Positions 12,901 to 25,689 of a stretch of DNA of 64,000 nt are shown piece after piece. Position 1 is the first letter of the stretch. Each line of letters starts with the position of its first letter. Under the pieces are notes generated by a model. That model ran no database searches. It saw only the letters and a program-made list of their open reading frames with translations, and was not told where the DNA came from. The stretch covers positions 3,925,880-3,989,879 of the forward strand of contig PTEX01000012.1 of NCBI GenBank assembly GCA_003342815.1. Direction: 5' to 3'. The stretch is from Eudromia elegans. Its lineage: Eukaryota; Chordata; Aves; Tinamiformes; Tinamidae. The position numbers were made by a program, and so were the translations under genes.

Positions 12901-15633
12901 GGTCTGAAGTCCACATCCAGCCCACAGAGTCATTTAAAGAGTCATAAAGGTTCATGCACGACCACGTTGATTTTTGGTTGGTTGTGGTGGCCAAATGCAG
13001 CAGGCAAGGTGCCTTCCTGGCGACACTGCACTCCATACACTGTCGGAAAGGAGGAAGGGATGTCACCAACACCAAGGCTGACTTGGGGCATGCTGTCACT
13101 GCTCCTCACAGGCCCCTCACATCTGACTGTTCCCTCAGGCCTTGGTGCAGGCAGAACAACACATGGACACAGGTATGTCCTCTTCCAGCCCTCAGGTCAC
13201 CCGGTCAGCCACTAGTTTCCAAATGCATTGCTTTTCCACAGCAGGGAAAAGGTGAACTCCTTTTCCCTCTATGAATATCAGTGGTCTTACCACTTTTACT
13301 GCTGAACTTCCAAGAATGCAGTCATGGAATGAGATTTAATGAAGACCCTGTGCTTCCCACTATCTTGCCGTACATGCCGTACAGTTTTCAGTTTATACTT
13401 GTGTACACGATTTTGTAAAACACAGGGAAATGGCATTATTCAAGAATGTTTTTATGATGATGAGACTTTTATGCAAACAACTGAGGCGAGACAGGAATTG
13501 TGCAGAGGACGCTGACACATTTCAGTGCCTGCAGCAGAGAGTTCAGCTTGTTTAAAAGCAGCTCTGTGAGTGCAGCTCTCACAGAGCTCACAGAGCTGCA
13601 CAGGAGAAAACACAATAAATTCTGAGGGTAAGAGGAAACAGATCTGTTCTATAGCAGCTTTGTGGCTGTCACATAACACTGTTTCTTGTTCAAACATCAC
13701 ATTATGTCTGACTTGTAAGAACTTCTGTTAGTAACTCCACAGACTAACATTAAAGTTTGCATGGTGCTACATTTACTCTTAACACACCACTGCTGGGTCC
13801 CCAAAAGATGTCCAACTGCAGATCTATAATTGGACCCAAAGGATGCCCAAATGCAGATGTAACATCAGAGTCTTCCCCTACAGAGGTTGCTCACCCTGCA
13901 AAATGGCCTGGTCTGATCTTTTCCATGATGGAGCGAACTAAATCTTGATGCTGGCAGGGTGTAGGTGTTGGCTGCTGTCATCGCTACGGGCAGACACCGT
14001 TACAACAAGATGGAGATTTGCAGTCCTAGCCTTCCTTTCTCCTAAGCGTAATAATAACAACCCCATTTGAGCATGACAAGGCATCCCTGGGACCGACTGT
14101 GACCCACAAACCATTAACTCGCCCTTGTTGTGCTGCCAGGTGCACCCCTGTGGTGTCCGTCCCAAAATACCTCTGTGATGGAAGGCTCTGATGCTCACCT
14201 GAAAACTTGGAGAAAGCACACAGCGTAACAGTAGAGGCATAAGCAGGAGTCGTGCATGCACCCAAAGGTTGTCCAGTGATGCCAGTGGACAGAGGCAATG
14301 CAGGAGTGACTGAATCGAAAACTTACCCACTATGGCCTAATCATTCAAATTCAAGCAAGCGAAACAGGCTTTCCTGTAGTATTAGTTTGGAAATTATACC
14401 CTTTTAATATCAGAGGACTATGAATAAAATTTAATAAATGGCTTCATTCTAAGGCTAGTATATAAAAATGTTTGTTACATTAAGTAATTATAGTTATCCT
14501 TGGGGGATATTTATCCCCTGACATTAATTTAGCTGATGTATATATTTTTATAATTTCATTTATTTTCAGGCAATTCCGTATTCAGGCTAGCTTTTACAAA
14601 CAGCATAAAAGATCGTGTTAGTATTTGTCAGTATTTTTGATAAATTTGAATATATTCAGCACTCCAATCAGTCTGCTCAGTACTATCATATTGATTGATA
14701 AATCAATAACTCTGAATTTGTGGTTGGAAAAGGCCTAATTTCTGAATTCAGTTTCTAAGTGATCTTTTCTATGAGCTTTTGGCACATCTTTCTGCAGTGT
14801 CCTTGGCACTGGCTCTGTTCCACTCCCAGACTGTTCTTCCCTCGCAGTGGGGCTACATTAACACATGGCTTTGTTGCTACACAGTTCAGCGACTGGTTTG
14901 CTGTTCCCAGTTGTGGTGACCAAGCAAAAGGAGCTGTTTGGTTTCTTGAAACTAACACAGATGTTGGCACATCTCCAGCAAGTTTACTAGGAGGCTGAGT
15001 GCTGTGCTCCTCTACTTTTAGGAGTAAAGTCCAAATTTTCCTTGCTTTATCACTTACAGTGCCTTCCCAGTAGTTCCTGCTGCACTCCAACCAAGAGAAA
15101 GCAAAAGTGGGTCTGCGGGTAAATCCTGCCTACAGGATGGGCAGAGGTGAAGCTAAGCAAGGGCTCGAAGGCAGACAGCACTGAAAACACCTGCAAAAAA
15201 CAGGGGGAGTAATCCGTGTACAGGATCAGGAGAAAAGTAAGCAATCAAGCAAGAAATGTAAACTCCACTAAGGCTTCTCATTCAGCCAAGCACTTTTACA
15301 GGAAGTTGTCACTTAAAGAAATAGGATTTCTCTCAGAGATTTACTTCTTGGATCAAGAAAAGAGAAGCTTGGCAGGGACAACAACCACCCTTCCTCTTCT
15401 AATAGGAATATAAAGGATGAAAAAGAGAGTATTTCTGTGGAGAATGAGGGGGGCCTGCAGTGCACTTCTATGACAGCACCTAAGGCAGCAGGAGGGACAG
15501 GTCCTGGTGCAAGGACATGTTGTCTCTCTATGGACAAACCCTCTGAAGATAGCTGAAAGATCTCTCTGAAGAGAGAGAAAACAGAAAAAAAAACACTTTG
15601 AAGTACATTTAGTGATACCTTTAGAAGAGTTTA
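9989..15633. other. Intergenic DNA, no gene supported
   Basis: About 5.6 kb without a recognisable coding sequence. Open frames at 10774-11205 (minus, 143 codons) and 13938-14330 (minus, 130 codons) are compositionally ordinary, contain no family motif and overlap other equally long frames in GC-richer patches. They are treated as chance. A 13-bp inverted repeat lies at 13558-13599. Confidence 0.5.
13558..13599. repeat. Inverted repeat, 13-bp perfect stem with 16-nt loop
   Basis: The left arm gcagctctgtgag (13558-13570) is exactly complementary to the right arm ctcacagagctgc (13587-13599). The loop carries a further partial copy of the same agctct/cagag motif. It could fold as a hairpin on either strand. 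No function is implied. Confidence 0.85.
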
Positions 15634-15985
15634 TCATAGAATCCCAGAATGGTTGAGGTTGGAAGGGACCGCTAGAGATCATGTAGTCCAACCCCCTGCT
15701 CCAGCAGGGACACCCAGAGCACGGGGCACAGGGTGGCATCCAGGCGGGTTTGGAAGATCTCCAGAGAAGGAGCCTCCACAACCTCTCTGGGCAGCCTGTA
15801 CCAGGGCTCTGTCACTTGACACAAAAGAAGCTCTTCCTCATATGGACAAGGCACTGCCTGTGTTTCAACCTGTACCCATTACCCCTTGTCCTACCATTGG
15901 CCACCACTGAGAAGAGTTTGGCCCCCTCCTCCCTACATGCACCCCTTGGGTACTTACACATATTAATCAGATTCCTGCTCATCAA
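15634..15985 (-). mobile_element. CR1 LINE 3' fragment
   Basis: Plus-strand sequence starts tcatagaatcccagaatggt and continues through ggttggaagggacc, tagtccaaccccctgct, gatctccagagaaggagcct and a ccattggccaccactgag block. This is the reverse complement of the 3' part of an avian CR1 LINE (end of ORF2 region and 3' UTR). The element is therefore on the minus strand, with its 3' end at 15634. The far limit near 15985 is set where similarity to the family as I recall it fades. It is 5'-truncated and clearly mutated. Confidence 0.92.
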
Positions 15986-18900
15986 GATTTACCATCTTCA
16001 CATTAACCTTCCAGTTCCAGCTACATATTTTTTTTCCATAAGTACTCAAAGCGATCCATTTGTCCCATCCAGAAACAGATGTCTCAGATGTGGGTAAACT
16101 GAACTTTTGGAGATGATCCATCATTCTTGTTTGGCTTCATAGAAAGCCAAGTGGCTTGGCCGGAGGAGGCACCAGGCATGCTAGAGAGAGTGATGTTGCC
16201 ACCCACCGGAGAGAATTGGTTGAGGTCGTTTATAGTCCCCTCTGGTTGATATGTTTTTATTCCCCTTTTCCTCCTCCTCCCTGCACCTGGGACTCTCCAG
16301 CCCCATTGATGCCCTGCACATAGGGCCCTCTGCCGCAGCCACAGCCTTGCTGGGGCACGCAGGAAGGTGGAGGAGAACACGGATCAAAGCCACAAGCAGC
16401 AAATCCCAACAGCCACTGGCACCCAGAAGGGGATGGTGACCACCACAACAGATCTGTGACACAGACCAGATGCTTCCCCAGACCTGCCTTCTCTTAAGTA
16501 AGTCAAAGGAAGTTTTTGCCATTCTTTTCAGTGAGGCCACTTCAAACCAAGAACTCATTGCCTTACGCAAGAAAACTCTTCATTACAGTCGGACTTGACA
16601 TGAGCCTTGTCTGTGAGCTTTACTCTGAGCTCAGACTTGGTGTGGTTAAGCTCTATATTGCTCCACTACTCTCAAATTTAAAGCTAAACTAGCAAAGGTT
16701 GAGCAAGGGCTACAAACAGCAGAAATGATGAATTTTGTTGCTGTGATTTCTAACCAACACTAAGTTTGGCAGTTTTGGAGCAGAAAAGCTACAGCCCCTG
16801 TCAAGACACTGACACAGGGAATGCTGTGTGTCTTTATTACTGTGTAGCGGCAGGCACTTACAGCAGCTTCTTTATGAGGTGAAGAACACCACATCATTCA
16901 GTGCTCCATTTTCCTGCCTTCCCAACATTTCAGTTGAGAAGAAGCCTGATTTCTACTTCAGCAGAATACATAAAAAACTCCTTGTAAACAACGTCTTAAG
17001 ACTCTCAGAATGCTGCATTAAACCAACAACATTTATAGCGACGAATAAAACAGGATTTCCATAAATCCCCAATTCAGCATTTAGTCACAAAGCAAGGAAA
17101 TCCCTGTAGAAGCCTAAAAATCTATTTTTAGAGTCAGACAAATGGGATAATGTGGCTACGGTTTACTCTTCTTTGCCCAAGCTTCTTAAATAAGACTGAT
17201 CTTGCTGTTCTTGCAAATTAGCAGTTTTAAGGGCAAGGGGAACAACTTCCACTTTCTTGCTTCAGTTTTTCAGCATCTCAGGCAGGTCTAATGGCACTCT
17301 GAAAAAGCTGACAGAACATCATCTGCCTTCAGTGCTTTAAAGCAAAGGTGCTTATATCATTCTCTAGGACAATGATGGATTACAACCATCTCCCTTCCTA
17401 ATATTTCCTACCAAAAAACATTCCTCTTCATTTTACAATTCATGTTAAGAGTCCAGTAGGAGCAACAATCATTTTATAGAGAAGAAATGGAGAATAGTAG
17501 AGAGGTTTCTGACAGGCCCTAGAAGCTTATCCCCAGATTCCATCTGCAGAGGAAATCAAGAGCTTCATGTGACAGCAAAATGCAGAGGCAGATCTATTAT
17601 AACCAGCTGCAGAGCACAAAGTGGGCATCCCCTGTAGGTTTCAGTGTAGCCTGGCTATAGCCCCAGCTCTACACTGATCTCCAGTGTACCACCTGGGCTA
17701 CCTCCAGTCTATCTCTAGTCATACAGCAGATATTAAGGTATTAGAATGAAATGCATTGCATGTGGGAAAACTTAAAAAAATGCTCATTTCTTTTAAAAAA
17801 AAATGAAACCAAAAGCCTATGCTAGAATATCACCATACATGAATGTGAAACTGTGAAAGCATGACTCTGAAACCTGTCAGCTGTTCATCAACATGTGCAG
17901 GAGAAGAAAAAAACCCAAGCAGCAGAAGGCTGGATTTTGAGGAGGAGGCTCCCGAGGCTGGGGGGAGGCGTGCGTGTTTGGCTCAAAGGCAAAGAGAAGC
18001 TGCTCAGAGACCGGGGCTCTGGGGCTTTCCACAGTCACTGCCACCGCCTGGGGCTCTGCATCTCTCAAATCAGGGCTCCCAGTCAGCCTCCGCACACAGA
18101 TTTCCCTCCCATGGAGCCCAAGTGTGACAGAGAATCCAAGGATTAGAAAGCTCTGCAACCTCACCCCATCCCAGAGGTAGCAGCTCAAGAGATTCAGCTA
18201 AGGAGAAGGAAGATGTTGGTAATGATCGCAAGGGCTAAGTAGCCAACTCTAGGCCAAATCCACCGAAAGCTCAGTCTTTGCTCACAAGCCAACTCTTCAC
18301 TTAAAAAAAATCACCATTTTTAAAATGACTCATCTCTTTAAAAATTAATAAAACAGCATTTCCAAATAGAAAATAATGTATTATATTAATATTTCTGATA
18401 ACTTCAAATTGCCTGAAATCTTTGCTATGTTTTTTGTCTAATTTCTTCTCATTCAGTTAGTGCTCAAAGTATCTATTATGGAATTGTTCAAGCCACTGCT
18501 TGTAATACAGCATATTAATATATTCATTTTTACTTTCTAGTAGCAGTTTTCCCTTCCAATTTTCTTTATCTGACTTCTGCATGATTTATGCTGATGATAA
18601 AATGCCCTCCTCTTTCATATAGTTTAATTCATTCATGACTTCTTAATTCACATCTTCCCATTAAAATATACCAGCAAGTTTGCTCTTGTTAGATAGCTCC
18701 CTTCCGGCTCCAGTTTTCAGTAACGACTCTCAACAGAGGCTTCCTTAAAATTCCTTGTCTTTTAACAGTTTCATCCAAACCTTTTGTAAGAGGACATTTA
18801 GGAGTAATACTTTTTTCACACATGAAAAAGCCCCCTGACACACAGCTTGATCTCAATTTGTTTAGCTGCATGTTTCTTAGCAATTCTGGCTCCAGTTTGC

Positions 18901-21446
18901 AGAACACACCTACAGCATTACTAATACTGTGTCACTAAAACAGCTGGAACAGCAAAGTTTTCTCAGTGCTGAGAACGAAGCCTCTGCAGAATGATAAATG
19001 TGTTCAAAGTCCCATAATCTGCTCACCTCAATACATCTTACAGCTTTATAGCGTCTTTATAGCAGTTGTTGGTAAATTGTCTTAATGGATACATTGCTTG
19101 AAACCTTACTTCTAGTCTGAATTTATCTAGTTTGGACTTCCAACCATCAAGCCTTATTTATACAATACTTAAACTGTTTATACTTTTCAAGCAGGCTCAG
19201 AAATTCCCACAACTGCTCTTCTATGACTACTGGATCCTACAGGCCCCGCATTTCCAGGGCTGAAATGGCTTGGGATGGTATATTCTAAGTCCAACAAACT
19301 GGCAGGGTGACATCCCCCCTTTACAAAATACCAGTGTACTCATATATTTTTAAACAATGGCCAAGAAAGTGGGTGCAAATATCTAGCCTGACCTTTATAC
19401 AGTAACTGCATTATAAGAACTGAGTTATTCCAAAAGGGGAGGTCAAGGCTCAGACCTCTCAGTCAGCAGGAGGTAAACCTTGTTGTTTCGACTCCCATGA
19501 AAATGTCCATCCCTCACAGTCACAGACCAGCTACTTCCATGAACCTTCATGGGTCCAGGCCTTTGAAGCTGATGGTTAAACAAACGCTTCTTCTCAGGGA
19601 AGCCAGAAAAGAGTTTGATGCATGAAAAGTTAGTGGACTCACCTTGTCTTCCATACCTTTTTTTTTAAATATGCTTGGCTCTCTCATGGAAAAGAAGCAG
19701 CTGCAATCTGTCCAGTCTGGACTCCATATCCTGTATCTGTGGAGGTCCCGATTCAACCTCCTTACCCTCAGATGCAGAAGGCGGCTTCAGTCACACCATG
19801 GCCATTACTGCTTCCTACTGTCTTGCCCAGCACCATGATCTAGATCTCATTTTGGACACCTAAGTATCCCCAGGTAGCAGTGAGGAAAGCCCCTTCCCTC
19901 TGGGCTCCTTTGGGGATATGAGAGATGTGTGACTGGAAGGAGCTGTAAGCTTGTCTGGGACAGAGGAGCAGCTGACCACAAAAGCTCTTCTTCATGCAGG
20001 TACTGCTCATAGGACAGCCGAGACAGCTTTTGAATTTCAGTAAACTAAGCAGACTGAGCTCTTGTAGTACAGCTCTGTGACACATTTCCCAAAATGTGAA
20101 CAATTCTGAGCAGGCTTTCTAGAATCATTCTTACATCCCACCTCTTCCAAAATATCTTTCTGAACCAAACATGGTCCAGTGACAGTCTCTCGGATCATCA
20201 CTCTCTGATATTCTGCGTAGGTATTCAGGGATTTCAGTCGTTACCCAAAAAGTAATAGTGGATTAGGAGTTTTAATGAATTGTCATCTCTAAGTTTTATT
20301 TTTTTTTTAGGTTCACTTCATACCAGGATAGGCTAAAACTGCATTCAATCAATTCTGTCTATCCCAATTAATATTTCTGCCCAAGGTGTGGCATCCATTA
20401 ACAAGAAGGGAGAACTTAAACTGGTGTAAAAGCCAGTTCATGCTAGTCTTTGAATTAGCTCCTCATGTACCCAGGAAACGAGTGTGAGAATCAGAAGGAT
20501 GGCCAAGGCCACGGAAAGGACCGACAGAGCCAAAGGCACCCAAAGGACCGACAGAGCCAAAGAAAGCACAGGAGCCACATCAGAAGATATGTTCCAAGTT
20601 CCTCCCCAGATCTTTCGCCTTTTATTCTCCAATTCAGATATTACATTTCCACTGGTTTCCACCAGGATTGTGCATGCACCTTGACAGGTTCACAGAAGTT
20701 CCACGATACAGAGTTTCACAACTGGGATATGTCCCTACAATCGGGACACCAGGGTGACAAACAAATTCTGGAGAATTTCTCATTGAATAGGATGGAGAGA
20801 ACATAATTATCACATCGTACCACTACAATGCTTCATAAACATAGACTGGTTCCATTTACCACAAAAATCACAAAAAGTAACTGATCAAAGAATATCTCTC
20901 TTATGTAAAATATACATTTTTAGGATATTATTTTAATACATCTTACATACTTACTGATGTTGGGTTTGCAACACTTTTAATAAAAAAAGAAATTCTTGCC
21001 GCCAGAATTTTATTTCGCATAATACTTATAGTCTGAGGTAACAATGAAAAAAGACTGTGTGCTGTGAACAAAGTCAGTGATGTTTGTCTGCAGTCACATT
21101 TCTCTTATTGAAGTGAAAAGTAAACTTAAGATTTGGCATGTACGCTAGAATTCATATAAATATAGATCATGGCAAAAGGAGGAAGCAAAGATTTGTGCAA
21201 ACCTACTCTGTCCATATTTGTGACCTTTGCAGAATATACCATTATTATGAGGCAAGTCAAGACAGATGTAGTTTACATCACTATTATTATAGGTGTGTGT
21301 CTTTGTATGATCCACAGCACAACTTACTGCAGGAACCAGGAAGGATATACGTAGGGGTGTGGGTCTTTGCATGGAGTCTTAGCAATGATGACTTGAACTC
21401 AGCTTTCCTTGATATAGATAAAAACTGATATTCCATGCACACACAT
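15986..21446. other. Intergenic DNA downstream of KCNC2, no gene supported
   Basis: About 5.5 kb with no recognisable gene. The first 500 bases after the CR1 copy and the patch at 17870-18180 are GC-richer and give several overlapping frames in both strands, the usual sign of composition rather than coding. A small tandem duplication lies at 20515-20562. Downstream transcript ends of KCNC2 could extend into the last part of this stretch. Confidence 0.5.
20515..20562. repeat. Two copies of a 21-bp unit, 27-bp period
   Basis: The 21-base word starting aaaggaccgacagagcc and ending aaag occurs at 20515-20535 and again at 20542-20562. Both copies are identical and separated by six bases. A short local duplication. 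Confidence 0.85.
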
Positions 21447-21452
21447 TTTATT
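21447..21452 (-). promoter_or_regulatory. Candidate poly(A) signal for the Kv3.2a-type 3' end
   Basis: TTTATT on the plus strand reads AATAAA on the minus strand. It is the first canonical signal I find downstream of the stop codon of the Kv3.2a-type terminal exon, which would give a 3' UTR of about 1.3 kb. Further matches lie at lower coordinates, so the real cleavage site may be elsewhere. Confidence 0.3.
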
Positions 21453-22773
21453 TACAGCTGACTCATCGACAGTGGCTAGGCACCCCTTCCTCTGGCAGCA
21501 GTAATTACGAGTGGTCTTTAATCTTCCTTCACAAGCTCTACTTCCCATGTCTCAGTGACCTCCTCAAAGCGTGAGCTGTTTATCAGGGCCCATTCAGCAG
21601 CAGGAGTCTCTTTCCAGTACAGTCCTTGGTATGGCTAAATTCCATTGTCCCTTTTTCAGCAGTCAAAAATCCATGATAAATTCTGTACAACACTGTAGTT
21701 AATATAACAGCAGCACCAGATATTATATTAATTCCTTTGCTAAAAGCGGTTTGCAATTATCTCTCTATTGACAATATTTTACCAAAACTAAACAAATGTA
21801 CATCTCTCAATATCAGAAATGTATACTTTGATAAATACATTATTATACAAGGATTCTGACATGCAGGTCATGCTGTTGGGCTAGTCTATATACAGAAGAA
21901 TATGTTACATGATCAACAGTAAGTTATATTTCTCTTCCTAATGAAAATTAAAACATGACAATCAGGGATTATTCAACAATCTCAAGGATATCATATGATT
22001 TGGTGAGTTATGGTCTTCCCCATGTAGTTCTAAATCTCTTTGTTTTATGGTAATTTTTCCTCACCAGCCCAGAATATCAAATCCACTGTGGTGTTTGTCC
22101 TATTGCATAAACATATGTTTAGATCGAAAGAAAAAGCCACTAGAGGAGATACGACTTCAAAACGTAATGAATGTTGGTTGCTAGGAAGCAGGATTGATGG
22201 TCATGCAATAGGCAACTGGTCAGAACTATAAAATCATTGCTGAATTCCACTCAAAAAATCTTCATAGTGCCCACATGAGTTAGGCTGAATGATACTAACT
22301 TGCACTTGAAATATATATAATATATATTTATCTATACATATATGTATAGTCCACATGAAAAAAGAGAAAAGGAGAAAAATGTCCTCAGTTAATCTTAAAA
22401 GAGGGGGGCATTTTAACAGTATCTCAGTGCTGTATGGAGACAGATGAAGAATACAGTAGACAGGCTGCAAAACAGACAGACAAACAACATATAGGACAAA
22501 GCACCTCAAAAAACATTGACTGAAGAAATTTTTGAAGCTCATGAGCCAGAGGTATAAGGCTGGTCAAAAAACCCCACTTGAGAACTATGACCCTCCTACA
22601 GTTGCACAAAAATTATCCAATAATCTTGGTTTACTTGGTACTCAGCCTCTGAAAATGTTGAAGAACCCTGGAGTAGAGAAATGACTACAGCACCAAGCAG
22701 CACTTGCTAGCTTAAAATTGCAAGCCTGGATGGCGTTTACCTTTCTTGCATGTTTTGTGCCTTCCCCAAGCCA
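21453..22773 (-). other. KCNC2: Probable 3' UTR of the Kv3.2a-type KCNC2 transcript
   Basis: This stretch follows the stop codon at 22774-22776 in the direction of transcription and contains no other recognisable gene. It is AT-rich and includes an AT dinucleotide run at about 22310-22348. Its assignment as 3' UTR is inferred only from position and from the candidate poly(A) signal near 21447. Confidence 0.4.
22310..22348. repeat. AT-rich dinucleotide run
   Basis: An imperfect (AT)n/(TA)n stretch with TATC, TACATA and TATG interruptions, lying in the presumed 3' UTR of KCNC2. Confidence 0.75.
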
Positions 22774-22835
22774 TTAAGAAAGAGATCTGGCTTCTGCTTG
22801 CGTGTAACCAGTAATGACAACCTCTTTGCAGTTAT
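22774..22835 (-). CDS. KCNC2: KCNC2 alternative last coding exon, Kv3.2a-type C-terminus
   Basis: Minus-strand sequence has an acceptor (gtttgcacacag) ending at 22836, then 62 coding bases to a TAA at 22774-22776. Joined in phase 1 to the tail exon ending at 28673 (final G), it encodes DNCKEVVITGYTQAEARSLS and stop. I recall mammalian Kv3.2a ending in the same 20 residues except for a final Thr in place of Ser. The match is near perfect and the phase fits. It lies about 0.7 kb downstream of the other terminal exon (23546-23682), so the two are mutually exclusive 3' ends. Kv3.2 tail variants are known in mammals to alter membrane targeting rather than gating. The reading frame is too short to be found by length alone, and the call rests on sequence recognition. 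Confidence 0.95.
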
Positions 22836-23274
22836 CTGTGTGCAAACAACCGGAGACATTCAGAACTCTGATACAGCAATCTAGTACCAAAGTAAGTTAA
22901 TTAAGAAATAAGCCATTTATAAACAAGTAGTTTGTTAAAAAAAAAAAAAAAAGGGAAAGGTTAAACAAATAAAAACAATCCCACATGCAGACCAGTTTAT
23001 CAGTGCTTTCATTTCAGCAGGATGGTACAATGCAAGAACACATATCCAGAGCCATCTGTGGTCTCCATAATCGGCAACACGGCTTGTCAAGTGATGGGGA
23101 TAGGATGGTCCATGCAAATGAGCAGACCTGAGTCACATTGTGCGCAACCAAGACACGACTCCAGACATCTTCGGGATGGAGCAGAGTCACAAGAAATGAA
23201 GGTTCAATGGAGTGATTGATAATTAGTTGGAAGCACTAAAATATCTCCCTGAAAAATATACTTATTTATTGAGT
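22836..23274 (-). other. KCNC2: Intron between the two alternative last exons of KCNC2
   Basis: About 440 bases that are intronic for Kv3.2a-type transcripts and lie past the candidate poly(A) signal of the Kv3.2b-type 3' end. It includes a 16-17-base A run near 22937. Transcribed from the minus strand, this run becomes a U tract about 100 bases upstream of the Kv3.2a acceptor. No gene is seen here. Confidence 0.6.
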
Positions 23275-23280
23275 ATACTG
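23275..23280 (-). promoter_or_regulatory. Candidate poly(A) signal for the Kv3.2b-type 3' end
   Basis: TTTATT on the plus strand gives AATAAA on the minus strand, within an AATAAATAAG context. It lies about 270 bases past the Kv3.2b-type stop codon and before the Kv3.2a-type exon. It is therefore well placed to end the shorter transcript. Position and motif are the only evidence. Confidence 0.45.
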
Positions 23281-23545
23281 GCCAATGGCATCCACTAACT
23301 GCCCTTTTGTTGCCACTGGAAAGTAGGACAATATAGTAGATAAAAGGAGAAGCACTACCTTAGGTAATTTTTAAAAGCCAAGATGGAAACCTTCTGCTAC
23401 CCAAGTGGCATTTTTTACTACTGACAGTTATATCATGCAGGAGTTATACCATATTTGTGGAGCCTATAGTTAATGCTACATTTATCTCCATTATGCATAA
23501 ACAGTATTTGCATTAGTACTATGTAGCCGATTGACGCCATCTGGT
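23281..23545 (-). other. KCNC2: Probable 3' UTR of the Kv3.2b-type KCNC2 transcript
   Basis: These 265 bases lie between the Kv3.2b-type stop codon and the nearest AATAAA. They carry no recognisable coding sequence. The 3' UTR assignment is inferred from position. Confidence 0.45.
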
Positions 23546-23716
<171 letters not shown>

Positions 23717-25642
23717 TCAGCCAAAAAAAATAGACAAAGAAAGACAAACAATACAATGTAATGTCATCCAAGGAGCTATCTGGGAGTCAAAGGGGCATCT
23801 GCCTGCAAGAAAATTCAATCCTGATACAAGTTACTACCAAAAGATATTAATAAATGAAATAATTCACAAATTAATGCAGCTCTTTTTTTTTGCAGGAAAT
23901 GAAGCAGAACACGCACACGAGCTCTGGCCTGTTCCTCCACATCCCACCTTGCACGCGTAGCCTCTCTGCTGGCTCCAGCAGGGTTGCACAGAGTGCAAGA
24001 CACAGGATGCCAGGAAGGCTTGGGGTAAGCTGTCTGCCCAAGCACATTCAGAGCAACCCACAGAAAGAAAGGCAGGCTATGAAAACCGCTAGAAAAATAT
24101 AATCTCTGTCAAACTAAATGCCATATAAAGGAATATTTTTGCCTTAAAAATAAATAAAACAAAACCCAGATGAAAATGCAAAAAGTATAACTCATTTCTG
24201 CAGAGGACTTAATGACATTATAGTTAAAAAAAAAAAACCCTCCATTTTCAGATTTATTAACTCTAAGACTTTCTGTCTAGTATTAAAGTATAATAAGAAA
24301 GCAGTCTGACATATCTGCAACTGCTTCCTCACTGGCAAATTTAAATCACCATATTTGTGCTCCTTATCCAGCTGACTCAAATGAAATACAGTTTTATTCT
24401 TCTATATAAGCAAGTAATAAAGAATTAATCACTAAATGAGGCAATCACATAACAATGTTTCACAATTTGGAGGGAACATTGCACTTGCAGACATTTCTGT
24501 TCACATATACTGTCAGCTCCAGTTGTCTATTTTATGTGACATATAGATTGTTTTTGTTTTGTTAAGGCCATGGTATAAAACATCAGAATAGCATATTCAC
24601 TCCCTTGCTAACTTCATATTTATGTATTTTCAGTAATGCCTGAACAATTCCACATATGAAGAAAAGGATCAGCGTATCAGTCTGGAGAGAACTAACAGCA
24701 AGGAGAATATGAGGAAGATCAAGTCTTTTTGCATTACTCTTCCTCACCCTGTGTCACTATTCCCCCAATACAGCGGGACAGGACAGGACTTCACTTCTGA
24801 AAGGGCTGAGGTACATGCTTCATGGGAAGTCCCTTTAAGTTCAACGGTTCTACTTACTTGCTTACAGGAAAATATGCATCAAAGCATTTGCAATGTTAAG
24901 ATATTCATGTGTAAACTGCTTAGAGCGATACTGAGATTTTTCCTGCAGCAAGCATAGAATGACACTCCCCCTAACATTGCAGGGGATGCCACCAAGTATC
25001 TTCTTTCTCTTATCAAAACAGCTACTGGGTCAAACTCATTATGCCAGAAAATAGACCACAGATGATTAAAAAAAAAAAAAAAAGGCGAAAAACCAAAAAC
25101 ACAAAAAACCCCAACCAATCAGACAAAAAAAGGTCTTGCGTCCTCTGCGTCCTCTCCAAAATACACAGACATTCAGACAGTCATTGCACTCCTGTTTCTG
25201 TTTGTGCAAGTCTCAGGCTATTGAGTGTGATGTTGAAAACATAGGCAGTCCTAGTAAAAGACAATTTACATGTTTCTTACTTCTCGAAAACTGCTTGTTG
25301 CAAACCTCTTCTTAAAACAAATGTGTAATCTCCTGTCTGCTTCAACACTGTGCAGTATTATCTCCAGATTGCGCAGGCAGGTTGCACTGTGATGCCTCAC
25401 AGACTGCTGACACATTTCAAATCCAAACTCCAGTTTCTGAGTCTCTTTCAGCATTTACACAGATTAGTAAGAACCATGTTTGAAAGGGGAACAGAAGGGA
25501 AGCACAATTCTAATGCATGTATTTAAATTCTCCTGTAAACCTCATGCTGACAAAAAGACCTAAAAGATCTGATAATAAAAGACAGATTCTTTTTTCTACA
25601 ACAGAACTAGAAAACTAATATTTTTAATATTCTTCCTGTTGC

Positions 25643-25665
25643 TTTTTTTTTTTTTTTTTTTTTTT
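25643..25665. repeat. Poly-T run (23 bases)
   Basis: An uninterrupted run of 23 T on the plus strand, close to the start of the purine microsatellite. It reads as poly-A in the KCNC2 transcript. Confidence 0.95.
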
Positions 25666-25689
25666 GCTTTCTTAAAAGCAAAGAAGAAC

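Noticed and set aside
13938-14330. 130-codon minus-strand frame
   Set aside because: No conserved motif. Overlapping frames of similar length and ordinary composition suggest chance.
15353-15910. Open frames of 85 to 142 codons across 15.4-15.9 kb
   Set aside because: Much of their length is CR1 LINE 3' sequence, partly antisense, so they are not host genes.
20438-20684. Overlapping Arg/Lys-rich and hydrophobic frames
   Set aside because: They are produced by the 27-bp-period duplication and reflect its composition. There is no known protein and no exon borders.
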